Assembly (NCBI RefSeq): GCF_004331955.1
Contig: NZ_CP036532.1
Coordinates: 1,302,001 to 1,366,000 of the forward strand
Reading direction: 5' to 3'
Length of the DNA: 64,000 nucleotides
Origin: Roseitalea porphyridii
Lineage (GTDB): Bacteria; Pseudomonadota; Alphaproteobacteria; Rhizobiales; Rhizobiaceae
Shown: positions 44,504 through 54,555 of the stretch, piece after piece
Layout: each line of letters starts with the position of its first letter
Numbering within the stretch: the first letter of the stretch is position 1
Program-made: the position numbers and the translations under genes
Notes under the pieces: generated by a model
Databases searched by the model: none
What the model was told of the DNA's origin: nothing
What the model saw: the letters and a program-made list of their open reading frames with translations, nothing else

Positions 44504-46882
44504 TCAGAAGTCCACGCTTGTGGATGAGGCGCCGATATCGCCAAGCGTCCGGGCGCGGAAATAGACGCCGAAATTGCGGTTGACCGCTTCGGTCGTGTCC
44601 ACCGTCTCCTCGTAGGAGAACAGGAACGAGAAGCACTCGTCGTCATAGGCAAGGCCGATCGACCGCGCCGTCAGGCGATCATTGGTGATGTCGAACTTCG
44701 CCGCGCCCAGAACCCGCCAGTATTCGGCGAAGCGAACCGATCCGCTTCCCGAAACCTCGTGCCGGTCCGCCGCAAAGCCGTAGGTCGGCTGCGCCTTCTG
44801 GACCGCATAGTTGGCCGCAAGCGCGATCGTGCTGTTGGTGAAGGACAGGCCGGTCTCGGCCCGGCGCACCGCGAAAGTCGTTTCGTCGAAGCGGGCGTCG
44901 GCGGTCGCCGAGAAGCCGGACCCGTGTCGTACGCCGGCGTGCGCGACATAGTCCGACCGGTCCGTCTCAAGCCCCGAATCGGCGCCCGCATTGACCAGAT
45001 CGGCGTCGTCGTAGGGATTGTCGCCGGCAAGGTGGAAGGACTGGCCAACCAGGGCCGTCGCGCTCCAGCCGCCGCCGAACTGGCCGTTGTACCGCACGCC
45101 CACATTGGCGCGAACACCACCCTCGAGCCTGTCGTAGCCGGAGAACTTGTCGCGCGAGAACAGGTTCGAGGCATCGAACACAAGGCTCTGCGCATCCTCG
45201 TTGGGAAGGACCGTATCGTCGGGTGCGTCGGGCCGCGCGAAAACCTGCCCGACCGGCTCGATCACGTGGCTTGAACCCGGACCCGCCACGAGCACCGGCC
45301 AGCGCGCCTCGATGCCGGCGGTGGCCATGCCCCGCCAGTGCGTGCCGTTGGCGGCGAGCGGCGTGCCGACGGTCTCCATCGTCTGCGACAGCGGACCCGT
45401 CGCGGCCACGTCGAGATAGGTCGTGTCGCCCTGGGCGTGCAGGATCGGCGTCACCAGAAGACCGCCGGGCGAGGTGAAGGTCCGCTTCCACTCGGTTTCG
45501 GCCGTCAGGCGCCATGAGCCGCCGTCTGTTCCGAAGGTGGCGAAATTGTCGTTGATCGGACCGGCCGCAAGCCGCGTGTCGGCCTGGTCGCGCACAATGC
45601 CGCGCGTGTTCAGGCTGAAGGCGAGTTCGCCGCCCGCCACCGGTTCGGACAGGACGTAGTCATAGTCGACGCTCGGCAGCACCGTGGGCTGACGCGGCCC
45701 GCTGCCAAAGGGATCGGGGACGTTCTCCTGAACGTCGAAATGCATCACCCGCGCATCGAAATGGTTGCGGCCGGCGAGCCCGGTGAGCCAGGCCTCGTTG
45801 CGGAACACATACTCGCTGAAGCCGCCCACCGAATAGGTTCGCGAGAAGTTCTTGTCGGTCTGCAGCAGCCCGTTCCAGCCGAACTGCCAGCGCGGATTGA
45901 TCGTGAACCGGCCCGTCGTGCCGATCATGCCGCGCGTGGTCTCCATCCGGTCGACCGTACCCGCGCCGAACGCGTCAGGGCGGGCCTGCTGGATGCCGGC
46001 GATCTTCAGCGTGTAGATGCCGTTTTCCAGCCGGTGCCGGAATTCGGCCTCGCCCAGAAAGCCCTGACGCGTATAGCCGGTGCCGGTCAGCGTCAGATCG
46101 TAGTTGGGCGCAAGGTTGATGAAGAAGGGGACCGATACGCCCAATCCCAGCTCGTCGGCGAAGCTGATGCCGGGGGTCAGGAAGCCGGTCTTGCGCTTGA
46201 CCGTCGGATCAGCCGTCGTGAACACCGGCAGCCAGGCGATCGGGACGCCGAAGAACTCGAAACGCGCGTTCTCGAATCGCACCGTCTTCTCTTCGCTGTT
46301 CCAGATCGTGCGCTGCGACTTGATCTGCCACAGCGGCGCCTTCTCGGGGCGCTCCTCGCAGGGCTCGCACGCCGTGTACAGGCCCTGGTTGAAGACGGTG
46401 ACCTCGCCATCGCGGCGCTCGGCGCTTTCTGCTGCGAAACGCACATTGTCGGGCGTGACGACACGCAGCGTGTTCAGGAAACCGTCGCGGAAATCGTCGG
46501 TGATGTCGATCTCGTCGGCCGTCAGGCGCACACCGTCCGGCTGCAGGATCTCGACATTGCCCACCGCCACCATTCGCGCGCTGTCATCGATGTAGATGAC
46601 GCGGTCGGCGACGAGGCGGGTGCCGTCATAGTCGATGCGCACATTGCCGATCGCCGAGATCGTGCGGTCGTCATTGTTGTAGACCAGTTCGTCCGCCTGC
46701 AGCAGCAGGGGTGCGTCGGGATTGGAGGCGGTCAGCTGGTCGATGCCGCTCTGGCCGAGCGCCGGCAGGACGAAGGGCACCGGACCGGCGAGCAGCCCGA
46801 GCAGTCCCGCGCCGGCCAGCAGGTGACCGACGGTCGGGCCGCGTCGCGGCTTGTGTTGAACGGTCTTACGGCCGTTCCCCAT
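44504..46882 (-). CDS. lptD: LPS-assembly protein LptD
   Basis: A 792-residue outer-membrane LPS translocon. The signal region (GHLLAGAGLLGLLAGPVPF) is followed by an OstA/LptA-like jellyroll (LQADELVYNNDDRTISAIGN, ARMVAVGNVEILQPDG) and a large beta-barrel ending in aromatic-rich strands. Two cysteines close together (YTACEPCEE) may form the disulfide. Start at 46882 has a GAGGGGG ribosome site; an ATG at 46903, overlapping the lptG stop, is an alternative. A far longer upstream frame is spurious. Confidence 0.95.
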   Translation of the reverse strand: MGNGRKTVQHKPRRGPTVGHLLAGAGLLGLLAGPVPFVLPALGQSGIDQLTASNPDAPLLLQADELVYNNDDRTISAIGNVRIDYDGTRLVADRVIYIDDSARMVAVGNVEILQPDGVRLTADEIDITDDFRDGFLNTLRVVTPDNVRFAAESAERRDGEVTVFNQGLYTACEPCEERPEKAPLWQIKSQRTIWNSEEKTVRFENARFEFFGVPIAWLPVFTTADPTVKRKTGFLTPGISFADELGLGVSVPFFINLAPNYDLTLTGTGYTRQGFLGEAEFRHRLENGIYTLKIAGIQQARPDAFGAGTVDRMETTRGMIGTTGRFTINPRWQFGWNGLLQTDKNFSRTYSVGGFSEYVFRNEAWLTGLAGRNHFDARVMHFDVQENVPDPFGSGPRQPTVLPSVDYDYVLSEPVAGGELAFSLNTRGIVRDQADTRLAAGPINDNFATFGTDGGSWRLTAETEWKRTFTSPGGLLVTPILHAQGDTTYLDVAATGPLSQTMETVGTPLAANGTHWRGMATAGIEARWPVLVAGPGSSHVIEPVGQVFARPDAPDDTVLPNEDAQSLVFDASNLFSRDKFSGYDRLEGGVRANVGVRYNGQFGGGWSATALVGQSFHLAGDNPYDDADLVNAGADSGLETDRSDYVAHAGVRHGSGFSATADARFDETTFAVRRAETGLSFTNSTIALAANYAVQKAQPTYGFAADRHEVSGSGSVRFAEYWRVLGAAKFDITNDRLTARSIGLAYDDECFSFLFSYEETVDTTEAVNRNFGVYFRARTLGDIGASSTSVDF

Positions 46883-46902
46883 CTTTCCCCCTCGGCTACG
46901 CA

Positions 46903-48003
46903 TCACCCGTCTTCGTGATTGAGAAGATACCCGATTCCGAACAGGATTCCGCCCACCACCGGAAGCCACGCGGCGACCACCGGCGGCATGGCGCCCGCGC
47001 CGCCGAACGACTTGGCCAGCGCCGTGACGACATAAAGCAGAAAGCCGGCGGCGACGCCAGCGACAATCAGGCGCGCCGACTGGCCGAACCGCACGAAGCG
47101 CAACGAGACGGTCGCGGCGATCATGGTCATCGCGACCATCAGGGCCGGCAATGCTATAAGCGAATGATATTGCATCGAAAAGGGTGCGGCCGGCACGCCG
47201 AACGAGCGGGCCGCCTCGATCTGGCGGCCAAGCGAATAGATCGGCACCATCTCGGGCGGCACCAGCGCCTGCCGGATCGCCTCCTGATCGAGCCGCGTCG
47301 GAACGATCATCTGGTCGGTGCGCACCGGGCGCCGCCGCGCGACGCTCGTGGTCACCGCCTCGAGCACCCAGCGGCCTTCCTCGAGCCTTGCGCGATCGGC
47401 ATCGTGCCGTGCAAGCACGCGCTGGTCGGCGCCGATCTCCAGAAACGTCGCTTCGTAGAGCGAGACCTGCTGGCCGGCGACCGTCTTGGCGGTGATGATG
47501 AAGGCGCCGCCACCCTCGCGGCCCTGTCGCAGCCACGGCTCCCGCGTTTCGAAGAGACCGCTGGTGCCGCTGCCGCGCCAGCTTCCCTCGATCGCCTGGG
47601 CCAGCGAGAAGCCGTTCGCCGCGAGCGGGTTGAGGATCAGCGTGCCGGCCAGTCCGATGATCAGCGCGGCCGCCCATGTCGGCGTCAGGAACTGCCAGGC
47701 GGACATGCCGGCCGCGCGCGCCACGACCAGTTCATACTTGCGGTTGAGCGCGATCAGCGTGGCGATCGTCGCAAAAAGCATCACGAAGGGCAGTGCCACC
47801 TGCAGGATGAACGGCACGCGCATCGCCGAGATGCCGAGCGCCCGAAGCGCGGTGTAGTCGGGAAGGCTGCCGGTGCGGTTCGACAGTTCGGTGAAGTCGA
47901 CCAGCAGCGCGAGGGCCGCGATGGCGAGCGTGAAGTAGCCGACCATGCGCAGAACGCGCAGGAAGACGTAGACCTGAAGCGTGCGGGCCTGCATCGCGAT
48001 CAT
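46903..48003 (-). CDS. lptG: LPS export permease LptG
   Basis: A 366-residue YjgP/YjgQ permease with six helices (three near each end) around a periplasmic jellyroll. With LptF and the ATPase LptB it extracts LPS from the inner membrane and feeds the LptC-LptA-LptD bridge. LYVFLRVLRMV-like start and IALNRKYELVVARAAGMSAW are family traits. It overlaps lptF by ATGA. The 3' end abuts lptD. Confidence 0.93.
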   Translation of the reverse strand: MIAMQARTLQVYVFLRVLRMVGYFTLAIAALALLVDFTELSNRTGSLPDYTALRALGISAMRVPFILQVALPFVMLFATIATLIALNRKYELVVARAAGMSAWQFLTPTWAAALIIGLAGTLILNPLAANGFSLAQAIEGSWRGSGTSGLFETREPWLRQGREGGGAFIITAKTVAGQQVSLYEATFLEIGADQRVLARHDADRARLEEGRWVLEAVTTSVARRRPVRTDQMIVPTRLDQEAIRQALVPPEMVPIYSLGRQIEAARSFGVPAAPFSMQYHSLIALPALMVAMTMIAATVSLRFVRFGQSARLIVAGVAAGFLLYVVTALAKSFGGAGAMPPVVAAWLPVVGGILFGIGYLLNHEDG

Positions 48004-49172
48004 GATGCGGCCGCCCCGGCCCGGCTGGGACCGCCAAGCTTTCCGGCGAAGCGCTGCACGGCGAGCATTGCGCGGTCGGGAACCGCCACCGTCCAGCCGC
48101 GCAGATACATCAGCACCGAAAGCGCGATACCCCCGAGCGGCACCGCATAGAGAAGCCAGAACAGGGCCCCGTCGATCTTGATCGTGTTGTAGGCGAAATA
48201 GCTGCCCCAGCGATAGCCGAGCCCCGCACCGAACGCGAGAACGACCGTCATGATGCTGGTCGTCCGGTGGGAACGGGGTTGTCCGGCGAGCACCAGCGCC
48301 ACGAGCGCGAACAGGATCGGATAGAGCCATTCGCTCAAGCGCCGATGCAGTTCGCCGCGCGCCAGGCCCGGCCACGTGTTGAGCGTCGGATCGTTCGCAT
48401 CGGGATCGAGCAGATAGGCCGTCTCGCGCTCGTGCGGCAGGTAGGTGTGGCTGCCGGTGGCGCTGCCGAAGCGCGCCAGATCGACGGCATAGCTCTGAAA
48501 GCGGATGATCGAGACCTGCCCGGTGGCGACCTCTGTGCGGTGCAGTTGCCCCTCGCGCAGGACCAGGAGGCTCACATCGCCGCTGTCGTCGACGACGGCC
48601 TCCTGCGCGAACTGCAAAAGATGGGTCTCCGGATTGCGCTTGTCTGCGATCATGACCCCGCTCAGGCGTCCGCCGGCGTCCTTGCGGTCGACATAGATCG
48701 TCAGCCCGTCCTCGACCTCGGTGAAGCGTCCGTCCTGGATCAGCGTCGCCAGCAGATCGGTGCGCAGGTCGGTGACGATGTCGCGCACCGCGCGGTTGGC
48801 GCGCGGCTCGACGAGATGGCTGACCAGAAACACCGTCGCCCCGAGCGCGACGGCGACGATCAGGACCGGCCGCGCGAACGCCATCCGCCCGATGCCCGAA
48901 CCGGCCATCACGGGCATCTCGCTGTCCGCGTTCATTGCGTTGAGAACGTTCACCGTTCCGATCAGCAGGCCGAAGGGCAGCGTCAGCGTGACGAATTGCG
49001 GCGTGAGCAGCACCATCATCGTCAGGAAAGCACCGATCGACCCGGCCGACCCTGTCGCGAAGTCGATCCGGGTGACGGCCTGCGTCACCCAGACCACGGC
49101 CAGGATCGCCGCGAAGGCGCTCAGCGAGGCGATGGCGACACGCCGGAAGATGTAGCGTTCAACGGTTCTCAA
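48000..49172 (-). CDS. lptF: LPS export permease LptF
   Basis: A 390-residue partner of LptG with the same six-helix plan. ERYIFRRVAIASLSAF and NAMNADSEMPVMAGSGI are typical. The start is a TTG at 49172, chosen because the family begins with this ERYIFRR segment and no ATG lies nearby. Head of a minus-strand lptF-lptG-lptD-surA-pdxA-rsmA series, all serving envelope assembly apart from the last two. Confidence 0.93.
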   Translation of the reverse strand: MRTVERYIFRRVAIASLSAFAAILAVVWVTQAVTRIDFATGSAGSIGAFLTMMVLLTPQFVTLTLPFGLLIGTVNVLNAMNADSEMPVMAGSGIGRMAFARPVLIVAVALGATVFLVSHLVEPRANRAVRDIVTDLRTDLLATLIQDGRFTEVEDGLTIYVDRKDAGGRLSGVMIADKRNPETHLLQFAQEAVVDDSGDVSLLVLREGQLHRTEVATGQVSIIRFQSYAVDLARFGSATGSHTYLPHERETAYLLDPDANDPTLNTWPGLARGELHRRLSEWLYPILFALVALVLAGQPRSHRTTSIMTVVLAFGAGLGYRWGSYFAYNTIKIDGALFWLLYAVPLGGIALSVLMYLRGWTVAVPDRAMLAVQRFAGKLGGPSRAGAAAS

Positions 49173-49402
49173 GCGAGCGGCTTGTCCTTGCTGCGGGCGC
49201 CTTTCGGATGCTCCGATTCGTGACCGCCATATCCCCCCGCGCGGCCCGCGGCACTCGTTTCATAGTGTCGGTCCAAAGCTAACAATGTGGAAAACCCGAC
49301 GGTTAATGAACCATTGCGGCCGCATCCGGGCCTTGCTATCGCCGCCGGCAACACCAAAATCAAGCCATCTCCCCGCCACGCCCGCTCAAGGTTTCGTCAT
49401 CC
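49173..49402. promoter_or_regulatory. Divergent lptF/pepA promoter region
   Basis: A 230-base gap serving two divergent operons. An AT-rich patch near 49280-49310 may contain a promoter, but no confident -35/-10 pair or operator was found. Confidence 0.4.
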
Positions 49403-50890
49403 ATGTCCATGCTTCCCACGATCACTTTCGCCAAACCCGCCCCCGTCAAGAAGGGAGCGGCGCTGTTCGTCGCCGCCGAAGGCGACGACATCGGTGCCGT
49501 CGTCGGCGAGCTCGACGGCGAGGGCGTGGTCGCCCGGGCCGCCTCCATCGCCGAGTTTACCGGCAAGGCCAAGGCAACACTCGATGTGCTGGCGCCGGCG
49601 GGCAGCGCCGCGAGCCGGATCGTGGTGATCGGCGCGGGCAAGGCCGACGAGGCGGGCGAGGGCGACTGGCGCGCCATCGGCGGCGCCGCGCGGGCGGCAC
49701 TTGCCAAGGAGAAGCTGGTCACCCTGTCGCCCGGCGAGGCGATGGACGCCGAGGCGCTTGCCGCGTTCGCGCAAGGGTGGCTGCTGCGCGCCTACCGGTT
49801 CGACAAGTACAAGACCGTCAAGAACGGCAAGAACGGCAACGGTGACAATCCGGTGGCCCAGAAGCTGGTCATCCAGACCGACAAGGCAAGCGCGGCCAGG
49901 AAGGCGTGGGAGGATGCCGAGGCCGTGGCGCGCGGCGTCATGCTGGCGCGCGATCTGGTCAACGAGCCGGCCAACATGCTCGGCACGGTCGAGTTCGCCG
50001 ACCGGGGCAAGGCGCTCGAGGCGCTGGGCGTCGAGGTGGACGTGCTCGACGGCGAGCAGATGGAAAAGCTCGGCATGGGCGCGCTGCTGGGTGTCGCGCA
50101 GGGCTCCGAACGGCCGCCGCGCCTTCTGGTGATGAAATGGAATGGCGGCAAATCCAAGGACAAGCCGGTCGCCTTCGTCGGCAAGGGCGTCGTCTTCGAC
50201 ACCGGCGGCATCTCGATCAAGCCGGCCGGCGGCATGGAGGACATGAAGGGCGACATGGGCGGCGCGGGCGCGGTGATGGGCCTGATGCATGCGCTGGCCG
50301 CGCGCAAGGCGAAGGTCAACGCGGTCGGCCTGATCGGCCTTGTCGAGAACATGCCCGACGGCAAGGCGCAGCGCCCCGGCGACATCGTCACCTCGATGTC
50401 CGGCCAGACCATCGAGGTGATCAACACCGACGCCGAGGGCCGGCTGGTCCTCGCCGACGTTCTGACCTACGCCAACCAGACCTTCGAGCCGCGCGCGATG
50501 GTCAATCTGGCGACGCTCACCGGGGCGATCCTCGTCGCGCTCGGCCAGGAGCATGCGGGCCTGTTCTCGAACGACGACACGGTCGCCGAAGGGCTGACGA
50601 AGGCCGGCGAAGCGAGCGGCGAGAAGGTCTGGCGCCTGCCGATGGGACCCGAATACGACAAGCTGATCGATTCCAAGTTCGCCGACATGAAGAATGTCGG
50701 CGGCCGCAACGCCGGCTCGATCACCGCCGCACAGTTTCTCAAGCGCTTCGTCGGCGACACGCCCTGGGCGCATCTGGACGTCGCCGGAACCGCGATGGCT
50801 TCGCCCGCCGGCGATTTCAACCAATCCTGGGCTTCGGGCTACGGCGTGCGCCTGCTCGACCGCTGGGTCCGCGACGTCTACGAGGGCTGA
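49403..50890 (+). CDS. pepA: Leucyl aminopeptidase
   Basis: A 495-residue hexameric M17 metallopeptidase. [26 protein letters not shown] and the signature [12 protein letters not shown] (from about 342) supply the two-metal site. In E. coli PepA also binds DNA at cer and carAB, but that is not tested here. It lies upstream of holC, the same pairing as in E. coli. Confidence 0.96.
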   Translation: MSMLPTITFAKPAPVKKGAALFVAAEGDDIGAVVGELDGEGVVARAASIAEFTGKAKATLDVLAPAGSAASRIVVIGAGKADEAGEGDWRAIGGAARAALAKEKLVTLSPGEAMDAEALAAFAQGWLLRAYRFDKYKTVKNGKNGNGDNPVAQKLVIQTDKASAARKAWEDAEAVARGVMLARDLVNEPANMLGTVEFADRGKALEALGVEVDVLDGEQMEKLGMGALLGVAQGSERPPRLLVMKWNGGKSKDKPVAFVGKGVVFDTGGISIKPAGGMEDMKGDMGGAGAVMGLMHALAARKAKVNAVGLIGLVENMPDGKAQRPGDIVTSMSGQTIEVINTDAEGRLVLADVLTYANQTFEPRAMVNLATLTGAILVALGQEHAGLFSNDDTVAEGLTKAGEASGEKVWRLPMGPEYDKLIDSKFADMKNVGGRNAGSITAAQFLKRFVGDTPWAHLDVAGTAMASPAGDFNQSWASGYGVRLLDRWVRDVYEG

Positions 50891-50907
50891 ACGGAGCGCC
50901 AGGCGCG

Positions 50908-51360
50908 ATGACCGAAGTGACCTTCTACCATCTGACCGAGACCGCGCTCGAAGCGGCGCTGCCGGGCCTTGTCGAGAAATCGCTGGCCCGGCAATGGCGC
51001 ACCGTGATCCAGGTGCCCGACGCGCAGGCCTGCGAGGAGGTCGACATGATGCTCTGGACGCACGAGCCTGTCTCGTTCCTGCCGCACGGGCGTGACGGCG
51101 ACGAACCGGCCGCCGACCACCCCGTGTTCGTGACCGCCTCGACCGACAATCCGAACGGCGCCGCCATCCGGTTCGTCGTCCGCGGCGCCGCGCCGGACGG
51201 CGATCTTTCGGCCTACCAGCGGGTCGCGATCATGTTCGACGGTCAGGATGACGAAGCGGTGCAGCAGGCGCGGGGCCACTGGAAGACGCTGAAGGCGGAC
51301 GGCCACACGCTCGCCTACTGGAAGCAGTCGCCCGAGGGGCGCTGGGAAAGGGCCGCCTGA
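50908..51360 (+). CDS. holC: DNA polymerase III chi subunit
   Basis: A 150-residue clamp-loader accessory protein that contacts SSB. MTEVTFYHLTETALEAALP and LARQWRTVIQVPDAQACEEVD fit HolC, as do LWTHEPVSFLPHG and GHWKTLKADGHTLAYWKQ. Start at 50908, 17 bases after pepA. Confidence 0.93.
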   Translation: MTEVTFYHLTETALEAALPGLVEKSLARQWRTVIQVPDAQACEEVDMMLWTHEPVSFLPHGRDGDEPAADHPVFVTASTDNPNGAAIRFVVRGAAPDGDLSAYQRVAIMFDGQDDEAVQQARGHWKTLKADGHTLAYWKQSPEGRWERAA

Positions 51361-51361
51361 C

Positions 51362-52042
51362 ATGCTGCGCCGAATCGGAACCGCATTCATCCTGTTCGGC
51401 GTGATCGGCCTTTGGGCCTATCCGGTCTGGTTCGGCACCTACTACAATGTCGAGTTGGGCACCTACCGCGTCTACGACGCCGATGGCGGCTTCCGCTCGC
51501 TGCCGACCGTGCCCCTGTCGCCGGCCGCCGTCCCGCTCGAGATCGACCTGTCGGGCCGGGCCGAGGAGGCGGGCGGCGCCGGACAGCCGCCCAACCTGAC
51601 GCTGGTCATCAACGGACCCGAGCGGACCGCCTTCGCCGAGGTCATCGATCTCGAACGCGCCGAGGGGCGCGGCGAGGGGGCACTCGCGGCGGAGATCGTG
51701 GTGCGCGGGTCCCTCGAGGACGGCCCGCACCGGTTCGTCTTCGGACCGGGCGACCGCGACGGCACCCAGATCGCGTTCATGGACATGACACTGACCGCGG
51801 CGGTTTCCGCGCCGGACGGTCGCGTCGCACCGGTGTCCTGGGGACTTCTGGCGCTCGGCGTCGCGATGGTCGTCCTGCCGCTGTTCCGCCGCCGGCGTCG
51901 GACAAGGAGCGCCGATGGCGGCAAGCCCGCCAAGGGCCGGCGGAAGACGTCGAATATCGGGCGCGGCGTGCCGCTCGAGCGTGACGCGCGCAAGGCCGAC
52001 AAGCCCAGGCGCCGCTGGGGTCGCGGTGACGACCGGGGCTGA
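51362..52042 (+). CDS. Membrane protein with basic cytoplasmic tail, function unknown
   Basis: A 226-residue protein. Helix one is at about 5-24, a 125-residue beta-like region follows (presumably periplasmic), then helix two (about 152-173) and a strongly basic tail rich in Arg/Lys (RRRRRTRSADGG onward). No family recognised. It starts one base after the holC stop and is probably cotranscribed. Its 3' end faces the ABC-F gene. Confidence 0.7.
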   Translation: MLRRIGTAFILFGVIGLWAYPVWFGTYYNVELGTYRVYDADGGFRSLPTVPLSPAAVPLEIDLSGRAEEAGGAGQPPNLTLVINGPERTAFAEVIDLERAEGRGEGALAAEIVVRGSLEDGPHRFVFGPGDRDGTQIAFMDMTLTAAVSAPDGRVAPVSWGLLALGVAMVVLPLFRRRRRTRSADGGKPAKGRRKTSNIGRGVPLERDARKADKPRRRWGRGDDRG

Positions 52043-52048
52043 CCCGTT

Positions 52049-53929
52049 TCAACCGGCCCCGCTCGCGGCATCCTCATATTCGGCCGAAAGCGTCAGCCAC
52101 CGCTCTTCCCAGGCGGCGCGCTTCTGTTCGGCCTCGGTCCGCTTGCGCGACAATTCGGCGACCCGCTCGCCGTCGGCGGCAACCTCGGGCCGCAGGAACT
52201 CCGCATCGATCGCCGCGATCACCCGGTCGGCCTTGTCGACGAGCCCTTCGAGTTCGCTGATCCGCTTGCGCATGGGCGCGAGATCCGCGCGGCGCGCCGC
52301 CGCCTGCTTGCGTTTGTGCCGGGCGTTCGACGCGGGCGCTTCGGCCTGACGCGCACCCGAGGAATCGCGCTTGAGGATCAGGGCGCGGTAATCGTCCAGA
52401 TCGCCGTCATAGGGCGACACCGTGCCGTCGGCGACAAGCCAAAGCCGGTCGGCCGACGCCTCGATCAGGTGGCGGTCGTGGCTGATGACGATCACCGCGC
52501 CCTCATAGGCGTTGAGCGCTTCGGTGAGCGCTGCACGGCTGTCGATGTCGAGATGGTTGGTCGGCTCGTCGAGGATCAGAAGGTGCGGCGCGTGGTGGGT
52601 CGCAAGGGCGAGCGCCAGCCGCGCCCGCTCGCCGCCCGACAGCTCGGCCGCCGGCGTATCCATCTTCTCGGTCGTCAGGCCGAAACCGGCCACCCGCGCG
52701 CGAACCCTCGCCTCCGCCTCGTCCGGATAGAGGGTGCGGAAATGGTCGTAGGCCGACCCTTTCGGGTTCAGATCGTCGAGCTGGTGCTGGGCGAACATCG
52801 CAACGCGCAGCTTGTCGGCGCGGGTCATCGTGCCCGCCTCCGGCGCGAGCCGCCCGTCGAGCAGCTTGGCGAAGGTCGACTTGCCGTTGCCATTGGCGCC
52901 CAGCAGCGCGATCCGGTCGTCATGGTCGATGCGCAGGTCGAGCCGCGTCAGCACCGGCGCGCCCGGCGCATAGCCGACGCTGGCCTTTTCGAGCGCGATG
53001 ATCGGCGAGGCGACCTGCCGGGCGGGCGAAGGAAAGCGGATCGGCGCGACCGTCTCGTCGACGAGAACGGACACTTCGCCCATCTTCTCGAGCGCCTTCA
53101 GCCGGCTCTGCGCCTGCCGCGCCTTGGAGGCCTTGTAGCGGAACCGCTCTACGAAGGCCTCCATGTGCTTGCGCTTTGCCGCCTGCTTTTCCGCCATCTT
53201 GGCGCTCAGTTCGGCCTTTTCGGCGCGCGTGCGGGCGAAGGTGTCGTAATTTCCGCGATAAACGGTCAGCTTGCGGTGCTCGAGGTGCAGGATCGAGGTC
53301 GCGCAGGCGTTCAGAAGGTCGCGGTCGTGGCTGATGATCAGCACCGTGTGCGGATAGCGCTGGATATAGTTTTCAAGCCACAGCGTGCCTTCCAGATCGA
53401 GATAGTTGGTCGGCTCGTCGAGCAGCAGCAGATCCGGCGCGGTGAACAGCACCGAGGCGAGCGCGACGCGCATGCGCCAGCCGCCCGAAAAGGACGCGCA
53501 GGGCCGTTGCTGGTCGGCCGCGTCGAAACCAAGGCCCGACAGGATCGCGCCGGCGCGCGCCTCGGCGGAATGGGCGTCGATGTCGGCCAGTCGCGTATGG
53601 ATGTCGGCGATGCGTGTGGCGTCCGTTTCGGTCTCGGCGGCCGCCAGCAGCGCGGTCCGCTCGGTGTCGGCGGCGAGCACCGTGTCGAGCAGCGTGTCCT
53701 CGGTACCCGGCGCCTCCTGCGCCACCTGGCCGATGCGCACATTCTTCGGCACGCCGACAGCGCCGCTCTCGGGCGTGGTCTCGCCGGCGATCAGCCGGAA
53801 CAGCGTCGTCTTGCCGGTGCCGTTGCGGCCGACGAAGCCGCACTTGGCGCCCGCCGGCAGCGTTGCCGACGCGCCCTCGAACAGCGCCCGCCCTGCGATG
53901 CGGTATGTCAGGTCCGTGATCTGCAGCAT
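52049..53929 (-). CDS. ABC-F family ATPase (translation factor/ribosome-associated)
   Basis: A 626-residue soluble protein with two ATPase domains and no membrane part. Walker A sites are GRNGTGKTTLF and GANGNGKSTFAK; the second signature is LSGGERARLAL and the first ASFSGGWRMRVAL. A charged linker rich in Lys/Ala lies between, and a coiled C-terminus rich in Glu/Lys/Arg (LSRKRTEAEQKRAAWEERW) follows. Members such as EttA, YheS and Uup rescue or gate ribosomes; the long coiled C-terminus fits the Uup/YheS side. Confidence 0.93.
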   Translation of the reverse strand: MLQITDLTYRIAGRALFEGASATLPAGAKCGFVGRNGTGKTTLFRLIAGETTPESGAVGVPKNVRIGQVAQEAPGTEDTLLDTVLAADTERTALLAAAETETDATRIADIHTRLADIDAHSAEARAGAILSGLGFDAADQQRPCASFSGGWRMRVALASVLFTAPDLLLLDEPTNYLDLEGTLWLENYIQRYPHTVLIISHDRDLLNACATSILHLEHRKLTVYRGNYDTFARTRAEKAELSAKMAEKQAAKRKHMEAFVERFRYKASKARQAQSRLKALEKMGEVSVLVDETVAPIRFPSPARQVASPIIALEKASVGYAPGAPVLTRLDLRIDHDDRIALLGANGNGKSTFAKLLDGRLAPEAGTMTRADKLRVAMFAQHQLDDLNPKGSAYDHFRTLYPDEAEARVRARVAGFGLTTEKMDTPAAELSGGERARLALALATHHAPHLLILDEPTNHLDIDSRAALTEALNAYEGAVIVISHDRHLIEASADRLWLVADGTVSPYDGDLDDYRALILKRDSSGARQAEAPASNARHKRKQAAARRADLAPMRKRISELEGLVDKADRVIAAIDAEFLRPEVAADGERVAELSRKRTEAEQKRAAWEERWLTLSAEYEDAASGAG

Positions 53930-53992
53930 GGGCGCTGTTTGGCGCAGCCGGCCAGCGGGAGCAAGGGCGCAAACCGAACGTCGTGCGCACCC

Positions 53993-54027
53993 TTGGCAAT
54001 CAAGGGCGGCCCGGCTATAGGGCCGCC
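53993..54027 (+). promoter_or_regulatory. Candidate ndk promoter with overlapping inverted repeat
   Basis: TTGGCA (53993-53998) and TATAGG (54016-54021) are 17 bases apart. GGCGGCCC (54005-54012) and GGGCCGCC (54020-54027) form a perfect 8-bp dyad around the -10 box, a plausible operator or start-site hairpin. The ndk start is about 50 bases further on. Confidence 0.45.
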
Positions 54028-54072
54028 ATCTGACCCCAATCTCCCCAATTCACCGTCATAAAGGGTATCACG

Positions 54073-54495
54073 ATGGCGATCGAACGCACCTTTTCCATGA
54101 TCAAGCCGGATGCGACCAAGCGCAACCTGACCGGCGCGATCACCAAGATCTTCGAGGACAACGGCCTGCGCGTCGTCGCCGCCAAGCGCGTGTGGATGAG
54201 CCGCCGCGACGCCGAGGGCTTCTATGCGGTCCACAAGGAACGTCCGTTCTTCGACGAACTGTGCGAGTTCATGTCGTCGGGCCCGACCGTCGTGCAGGTG
54301 CTCGAGGGCGAGAACGCCATCGCCAGGAACCGCGAGATCATGGGCGCGACCAATCCGGCCGACGCGGCCGACGGCACCATCCGCAAGCTCTACGCCAACT
54401 CGATCGGCGAGAACTCGGTGCACGGCTCGGACGCACCCGAAACGGCCGCCGAGGAAATCCGCTACTGGTTCGCCGAGACCGAAATCGTCGGCTGA
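54073..54495 (+). CDS. ndk: Nucleoside diphosphate kinase
   Basis: A 140-residue kinase equilibrating nucleoside di- and triphosphates. The start [18 protein letters not shown] and the phosphorylated His117 in NSVHGSD are diagnostic. Followed by a strong intrinsic terminator. Confidence 0.97.
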   Translation: MAIERTFSMIKPDATKRNLTGAITKIFEDNGLRVVAAKRVWMSRRDAEGFYAVHKERPFFDELCEFMSSGPTVVQVLEGENAIARNREIMGATNPADAADGTIRKLYANSIGENSVHGSDAPETAAEEIRYWFAETEIVG

Positions 54496-54517
54496 TCGGC
54501 CACGATCGCACGATCAA

Positions 54518-54550
54518 AAGGCCGGGCCGTCGCGCCCGGCCTTGTCTTTT
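54518..54550 (+). terminator. Intrinsic terminator after ndk
   Basis: AAGGCCGGGC (54518-54527) and GCCCGGCCTT (54534-54543) form a perfect 10-bp stem with a 6-base loop, then GTCTTTT. It begins 22 bases after the ndk stop. The convergent thioesterase gene ends just beyond, so it may serve both strands. Confidence 0.8.
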
Positions 54551-54555
54551 CGCCG

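Noticed and set aside
46903..47677. Upstream extension of lptD across lptG
   Set aside because: Lies fully inside lptG, and the LptD signal peptide fixes the start near 46.9 kb.
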